This document shows positions 58,783-64,000 of a stretch of DNA of 64,000 nt, in pieces. The notes beneath the pieces are model-generated. The model made no database searches. It worked only from the letters and a program-made list of their open reading frames with translations, and was not told the DNA's origin. The DNA is taken from contig WJXW01000004.1 of assembly GCA_015832175.1 (NCBI GenBank), positions 3,596,001-3,660,000 on the forward strand, in the 5' to 3' direction. The stretch's first letter is position 1. Every line of letters begins with the position of its first letter. Source of the DNA: Paraphaeosphaeria minitans. Its lineage: Eukaryota > Ascomycota > Dothideomycetes > Pleosporales > Didymosphaeriaceae. A program made the position numbers and the translations under genes.

Positions 58783-59283
58783 GAGTTACTTACCTGCAGT
58801 AATATCACTCTTGAACAGTTTCTAGGTCAGAGAGAGGAACTTCGTTTACTAGTTAGCTACATTTATAGCTCGAAACACCTACTACAACCATCTCTTATCA
58901 ACTATTTTATTGTTTCAAATGAACCTGTTGGTACAACAGTATACGCAAACGCCCGACTCGAAGAAATGTCTCCCTACATACCTCCGTTGGGCTGCCGAGA
59001 GTAGAGCCCCCTCCCAAAATTTCGCCACGTTGGCCCCTCTACCAATATCCTAGAAGGTACTCAGCCCCGGACATGTCCTCCTCCTGGACGCATCCATACA
59101 GTCAGCCTTTTTCCGTCTACGGACAAACCCTCCGGACAAGCCTATCCGTAACTTATGAGCCGCACAATAGTCAAACAGACATCGGCCCCTCTCGTGCTCA
59201 TCAGCCTTGTGCTACTCACCTCCGTCCTGTTGACAGCTTAGAGAGCAAACAGTTCTTCAACTTCAGCCCAAGGTTTACACCCC
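58783..59283. other. Intergenic
   Basis: Downstream of regulator 2. No recognisable gene; a short frame from 59073 is not supported. Confidence 0.4.
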
Positions 59284-59637
59284 ATGTCGTCTTCGAGCTC
59301 CGCAGACCGAGTGGAACAGGTGCTCAAGCCCACCACACCAGATTCTTATGATTCTCGAGCCTATCATAGCCAATTTCTATTCCAAGCAGATACAATGATA
59401 GGAAGAGCAGTGGATGGTGGTATGATATCGAGATTGAAGCATCGAGTCGGCAAATGGGTGGAGTGTCACTGGCAGAACGCCCAAGGATGTATCGTGGCAC
59501 GCGTTAGTCAGCCATTTGCTCCGCAAGTGGGCATGTCGCATGACGAGTGGACCGCATTGTATCGGATATCCTGCGCACTGCAGGCTGCTATCGTGGATTG
59601 CTCCTCGGTAGCGTCGAACGGGCTAAAGTTTGCATAA
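59284..59637 (+). CDS. Hypothetical protein, 117 residues
   Basis: Frame from an ATG at 59284 (MSSSSSADRVEQVLKPTTPD) to 59637. It is not repetitive and has a balanced composition, including RLKHRVGKWVECHWQNAQGC, but no domain is recognised. It could be a small gene or the last exon of a longer one. It ends 26 bp before the stop of the convergent GMC gene. Confidence 0.3.
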   Translation: MSSSSSADRVEQVLKPTTPDSYDSRAYHSQFLFQADTMIGRAVDGGMISRLKHRVGKWVECHWQNAQGCIVARVSQPFAPQVGMSHDEWTALYRISCALQAAIVDCSSVASNGLKFA

Positions 59638-59662
59638 AATTAATCAAACTAAGAACCACAAA

Positions 59663-61622
59663 CTAACTGAATAGGTTGAAAGCGTTGAAGATGGAAGGTA
59701 TGGCGAGGATGGGATTCCGTGCCTTGATGATATCTGCCGCTTTCTCAGCGACCGCATACATGGTGGCTTGCAGGTGCGTCGCCGGCACCAGCGGGATAAT
59801 GCTTCCATCCACAATGCTCAAACTCTTCACCCCATACATGAGTAGATCGCTGCCTACGACACCGCCGTATGGTTCGGGCATCATTGCGCAGCTTCCAGAC
59901 ATGTGCGCAAAGCTTGCCTCGAGCGCCTCAGTTTGGATGAGCGCTTCGATGATCTCGTCTTCCGTCTCTCCAGTACCAGGCACTGTTTCAACCGGCTGGA
60001 ACTTTCTGAGCTCGGGTCGAGCCCAGTGCTGACGGAGCCAGCGCACCATCTCAACTACGATTTGCCGATCGATGGGGTTTTGGAAGGTGTTCCACTGCAC
60101 GACGGGCGCGCCATACTTATTCGATGGATTGAGAGTAATAGTGCCACGTGATAGAGGGCGTTGTAGGGCACCAATCGCAAGGCCGAAGGCTACCATAGGG
60201 AACTCGGCAACGGCTGCATCGGTGCGAGAGTGTAGGTCCGCGATGATGTCGCGTTGCTTGTTGAAGCCAGCAAGGAGCCTAGAATCAGCATAAACTGATG
60301 GGAGGTATGTGCGCGCATTCTGGATCTTGATATCTGAGACAATAGACTCCCATTTCTCGGAGACTGTCTGCAAGCTCAGGAAGGCGAGGCTGCTACCGTG
60401 AGCTTGAGTGATGGGGCCAGTCCTATTGGCATAGTACTGTGCCCATGCGGATGCATTGAAGGCGGGATCTAGGCCAGATAATGGGTTGGGAGTGGCCAAG
60501 TTTTTTAGGTCGAATTGCATGTTGGCGTTGGGGTGGTCTTGCATGTTCGCGCCTATCGCTGGCTTATCTTTTTTAACCTGTACACCTGCTGCGCTCAAAA
60601 CGTCCTTGGGGCCGAAACCACTAAGCTGGAGGAGTTGTGGTGTGAAGATAGACCCGGCGGCCAAAATGACTTCTTTGCTGGCGTAGACCTGTGCGACAGA
60701 GTTGTCTTTGCGTGAGACGTACTGGACACCTTTCGCCTTGTACCCAGTGAGTAGGCCTTGGTTAAAGAGCACCTCGTTCACGGTCTTGCCAGTAGCGAGG
60801 ATCAAATTGCTACGGCTCTTGACCGAGTCGTAGTAACCATTCCTGGCATCGGAGCGGGTCTGATTCTTTGGCCGAAGAGCTGTGGGAGTCCAGTAGGCGC
60901 CGACAGCGTTTCCAGAAGCCTGCTCCTTTGGCAAAGGGACGCCGAATTCCGCTTTGTATGATGCCCAGATTGTGGTGATATCAGGATAATCGAATGGGGG
61001 AAATGAAGCCTGGATAGGCCCATTCGTGCCGTAGTAGGATGCGTCGTACGTTATCCCCCATGTCTTCACATTCTCAGCCGATGGTGGTGTGAATGTAGTG
61101 GACTTCTTGAAGTAAGGCAGCAGACCATTCCAACCCCAACCGCTATTCCCGAGCTGTTCCCAGGCATCATAGTCAGCAGAAGATGCACGGTCGAACGCCA
61201 TGCCGTTCACGACTGACCCGCCCCCTACCACGTTCCCAACCAACACGGGTTTTGTCTGGCCACCGATATTGGCATTGGGAGCGGAAGTGATGTTGTACAT
61301 TAACGCCGTGTTCAAACTGTTCGCATACGATGGGACTTCGGTGGACACATCGTCCACAAGGCAGCCATTCTCCAGGACAAGAACAGACCCTAATGGTGGT
61401 CAACCACCGGGATACAAGCATCAACTGTGGTGTCTTACGGCTACTATCCTCACTCAGACGGTTTGCGACGGTGAGTCCGGTGAGGCCACCTCCCACAATG
61501 ATGTAGTCGAAGGTCTTTCCAGCGATGTTTGGCTCGGAGCCAGGGCTTGTTTGCTTTGGCGGGCTCGAAATAATTGGCAGCCAGCAGGTGAAAAAGCAGA
61601 CGCCGTTAAAAAGGGAGCGCAT
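59663..61622 (-). CDS. Secreted GMC oxidoreductase
   Basis: FAD-dependent enzyme of the glucose-methanol-choline family, related to aryl-alcohol and glucose oxidases, which oxidise alcohols or sugars outside the cell. Two exons on the minus strand (61622-61439 and 61389-59663) give 636 residues. A signal peptide is visible (MRSLFNGVCFFTCWLPIIS). The dinucleotide motif DYIIVGGGLTGLTVANRLSE lies at about 39-58. VLVGNVVGGGSVVNGMAFDR is the first GMC signature and GSIFTPQLLQLSGFGP the second. The active-site segment HMSGSCAMMP and the closing SIVDGSIIPLVPATHLQATM supply the catalytic His region. The intron joins SEDSS to RSVLVLENGC. Substrate unknown. Confidence 0.92.
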
Positions 61623-63004
61623 GATCAGGAAACCAATGAACGGACACCGATGGTGTTGCCACCAACAACGGCAAAAAATGGGTGAACTGTGAGGCCTGGC
61701 TGGTTTCAGCGCGCAAGGTCGAATGTTTGGGAGTATTCAACAAGGTATCACTGTCAAATGCGAAAGAACTGCACGAACTTCGGTACTCGGCATGTTGTCA
61801 CCGCGGCGAGCCGACAGAACCGATTCATCGTACGGTTTTCTGCAAAAAGGATAACTTTGTGCCTTAGCGAAATCCCTGGCTCGTAGATGTCTACGTATAC
61901 CCGGACATTGTACCGGTATGTACAAACCGAATGGCGAGACTAACGAAGGTACTATATCCGGTTCTATACCTAAGAAAGATTTTGTACTTGTGACCCAGCC
62001 GTACAGTGGGCCTTGAACCCTGCGCCAGCTGAGTTAGCGGTTGCCCTGACATATGATTGCTGCTGGAAAGTGTCACTAGGGAATGTTTGATAATTTAGCG
62101 GGGCTTCGGTTTGAGAAACCCAAATTTACAAGTGTGGCGATCGCCGAGTTGGTGTTTCGAATGATGGTGGAGGCTCGCGCAAGACGAAGAAACTTATATT
62201 TTTAGGCACTTAGTTTGACTAACTTCTAGTAGCCCAAAAGTTGAGTATTTAATGAGTTGCTCTATGGTCTTAATCAAGCTAGCATAGACGGGGTAAGCCA
62301 GATTATGCGGTACTAGGAATTGGATCTGCGAATTCAGAAGACCGATTGTGGTCGCTCCCGCACGATCTGCCTAGCATGACGCTAAGCGCCACTAAGCGAG
62401 AAATTCCACGTGGTCGCGGCATGCATCGTCTCGCTACGAATATTTGCCAACCTCCCGCTGGACGCTGACTGCCCTAGAACTCGAGATCCCGCGACAAGAC
62501 ATTGCAATAGGGGAGTTCATCGCAAGGTTTGCACATTTCATTCGTCTACTCGACATAGTATTGCTAACAGAATTGCCCATTCACGATCTGTCCGGCAGTG
62601 CCGAGCCTATTCAGCTTCGATGTTGCTATTGTTTAGCTTTCAAAGCCTCGCCAGCGTCGCGGGTTGAGCCTCCACTGAACCTCTCGGATTCGATTTTAAG
62701 TTGACCCTAAAACCCCCTTGTCAGTAGGTAAGCTTTGGCTGTACGGCGGGCCCTAGCTATATGGCACGGTATCTGTACCCACCTTTGACAAACGCAAAAA
62801 ACCAACAAGGGAGCGACACCCGATCATGTAGCTGGCGGCGATCTCCGATCGTGGAAGATTTGCAACGATATCGACGGCTATCGTGCGTCTCTGCGCCGTG
62901 CAACCATGTTATGATCTGGAGGGTTGTTTCTGAATCTCAAAGGCGACGATGAGTACCTATGACTGAATTTATTTCTAGCCGAGAAAATAGCAAGTCGGGT
63001 GAAG
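61623..63004. other. Intergenic: GMC promoter side
   Basis: 1.4 kb with only short frames. Around 62150-62300 it is AT-rich. A stretch near 61990-62055 on the minus strand vaguely resembles tRNA D-arm sequence but cannot be folded into a tRNA. Confidence 0.4.
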
Positions 63005-63367
63005 ATGTCTCTTGCTCGAACTCCTGCCCATACAAATGAAAGAGACAGGATTTCCGTGGTGGACAGATTCCAGTTTGGGGAAGCTAGCAACAAGCTCGAA
63101 CGATATCTAGCGCTAGGTGGTGAACTCCAAAGCCACGAAAGTTTATTATGCAGGTACGACGCAGCCACGCCAAACCTTGTTCCTTTAGCCAGAACGTATA
63201 ACCCATGGATCCATAAACCTCGGCAATGCGTCGAGATCACAGGCCCTGGCGTAAAAACGTACAGCGAGATCATTGACACTCATGCCACTTTGGTGACCGC
63301 TACGATGGCATTTTTAGATCTAGCACTTCCTCGATTGGTGGGATCTGAGATATGGTACGACAGCTGA
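63005..63367 (+). CDS. Hypothetical protein, 120 residues
   Basis: Frame from an ATG at 63005 (MSLARTPAHTNERDRISVV) to 63367. A minus-strand frame overlaps it. No domain or signal is recognised. It may be chance; listed at low confidence because its composition is protein-like (for example KLERYLALGGELQSHESLL). Confidence 0.2.
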   Translation: MSLARTPAHTNERDRISVVDRFQFGEASNKLERYLALGGELQSHESLLCRYDAATPNLVPLARTYNPWIHKPRQCVEITGPGVKTYSEIIDTHATLVTATMAFLDLALPRLVGSEIWYDS

Positions 63368-63659
63368 GGTCTTAAAATTCTTTGTGGGTCCATCTGTTCC
63401 CAGCAGCGACCGCTGGATTTTCAAAAACACCCACACCTAGGGTCTCCCTGTAAAGCTAGATGCGTCTTTCAAGAGCTGGCTACCTCGTTCCGGAAGTCCT
63501 GTTGCCGTGGCTATTCGTGACCTCATGCTCAATAACAGCCCGTTCCGCCGCTCACTCCTGAACACATCGAGCTGCAATTCGACCGCCTGGCGTGGTCCAA
63601 TCGTCAGCAGCTTCAGATTCTTTTTCTTCGGTATCTCTTCTCTTCGTAACTGGGCGATC
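63368..63659. other. Upstream region of the rhodopsin-type gene
   Basis: Short interval before the ATG at 63660; T-rich just upstream (TTCTTTTTCTTCGG), typical of fungal leaders. Confidence 0.4.
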
Positions 63660-64000
63660 ATGTCCGCGGCCTCCACAGAGGCTCTGCCCTTGAACAACCG
63701 TTCCAGTGACCTAAAAATTTCGGTCGTCACCTTGATCGTTTTTAGTTCAATCTTCGTTTTCTTGCGTCTTTACGTGAGCTGGAGAAATCGTAACTTCTTC
63801 CAGGCGACTGACCATTTCCTTTGGACTGGACATGTAAGCTTGTTGTTTCCCTCAGCAGTGATTTTACTGATCATAGGTAGCTTCTAGCCATGATTGCTGC
63901 GATTTTTACATATAAAACGGCCGACGTCGGTGCAGGTAAACATGTTTGGGACCCTTCACAAACTCCGGATCATTTGGAGAAATACCTCAAATGGCTTTGG
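63660..64000 (+). CDS. Rhodopsin-type integral membrane protein (PF20684), 5' part only
   Basis: Start of a fungal multi-span membrane protein of the large family often labelled integral membrane or rhodopsin-domain protein; function is generally unknown. Exon 1 is 63660-63833 and exon 2 begins at 63881 and runs off the window. The first segment is ISVVTLIVFSSIFVFLRLYV, followed by RNFFQATDHFLW. Exon 2 joins as HLLAMIAAIFTYKTADVGAG, then KHVWD, matching the family's GxGKHxW signature. A nearer acceptor (after TCATAG at 63876) would shift the frame to an early stop, so the GTAG at 63877-63880 is used. Confidence 0.8.

Noticed and set aside
61985..62060. tRNA-like sequence on the minus strand (CTAACTCAGCTGG then GGGTTCAAGGCCC)
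   Set aside because: D-arm-like and T-arm-like words are present but in the wrong spacing, position 8 is not T, and no matching acceptor stem closes.
62444..62704. 86-residue plus-strand frame with protein-like sequence
   Set aside because: No ATG at the beginning, no domain, and a competing frame in the same place.

Overview
This window is nuclear DNA from a filamentous ascomycete (Pezizomycotina). Most genes are split by short introns of about 42-75 bp with GT(A/G)AGT-like donors, CTAAC/CTGAC branch sites and CAG/TAG acceptors. The gene set includes fungal hallmarks: Zn2Cys6 regulators, an RTA1 membrane protein, a PF20684 (rhodopsin-type) membrane protein, and a calmodulin gene whose first intron follows directly after the ATG. 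A class such as Dothideomycetes is a guess from the gene style. I could not run any search, so every family call rests on motifs read from the sequence.

Layout. 0.2-4.1 kb: two housekeeping genes, TFIIE-alpha and SRP72. 4.1-10.8 kb: a 6.7 kb stretch with no convincing gene. 10.8-16.4 kb: an EST1/SMG7-like protein with an N-terminal zinc finger, a 33-bp minisatellite, and a TetA-like MFS transporter. 16.4-21.6 kb: mostly empty, with a small Cys/His-repeat protein, ALG5 and a tiny membrane ORF. 21.9-31.4 kb: a metabolic island made of a cyclase-family hydrolase and a Baeyer-Villiger-type monooxygenase in a divergent pair, a secreted protein, a decayed UNC93-like transporter, and a bacterial-luciferase-like flavin monooxygenase. 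32.1-45.1 kb: conserved cell-biology genes, namely PI4-kinase PIK1, a 1789-residue protein with a C-terminal SAP motif, calmodulin and the TLG2 syntaxin. 45.9-64.0 kb: a second accessory region with a subtilisin-like protease, a Zn2Cys6 regulator, RTA1, a secreted BBE-type FAD oxidase, an SDR, a second Zn2Cys6 regulator, a secreted GMC oxidoreductase and the start of a rhodopsin-type membrane protein. A 131-bp tandem duplication and a 727-bp Tourist/PIF-like MITE sit in the promoter interval between the SDR and the second regulator.

How the genes fit together. The housekeeping genes act in separate pathways: transcription initiation, protein targeting, N-glycosylation, phosphoinositide signalling, vesicle fusion and calcium signalling. 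The two accessory regions are rich in oxidoreductases and have divergent promoters, regulators and membrane proteins, but no polyketide or peptide synthase backbone is visible. They look like catabolic or tailoring modules rather than complete biosynthetic clusters. The best unexplained items are the MITE and duplication between two genes, the inverted repeat in the RTA1/oxidase promoter, the Cys/His-repeat protein, the minisatellite open on both strands, and the giant SAP protein.
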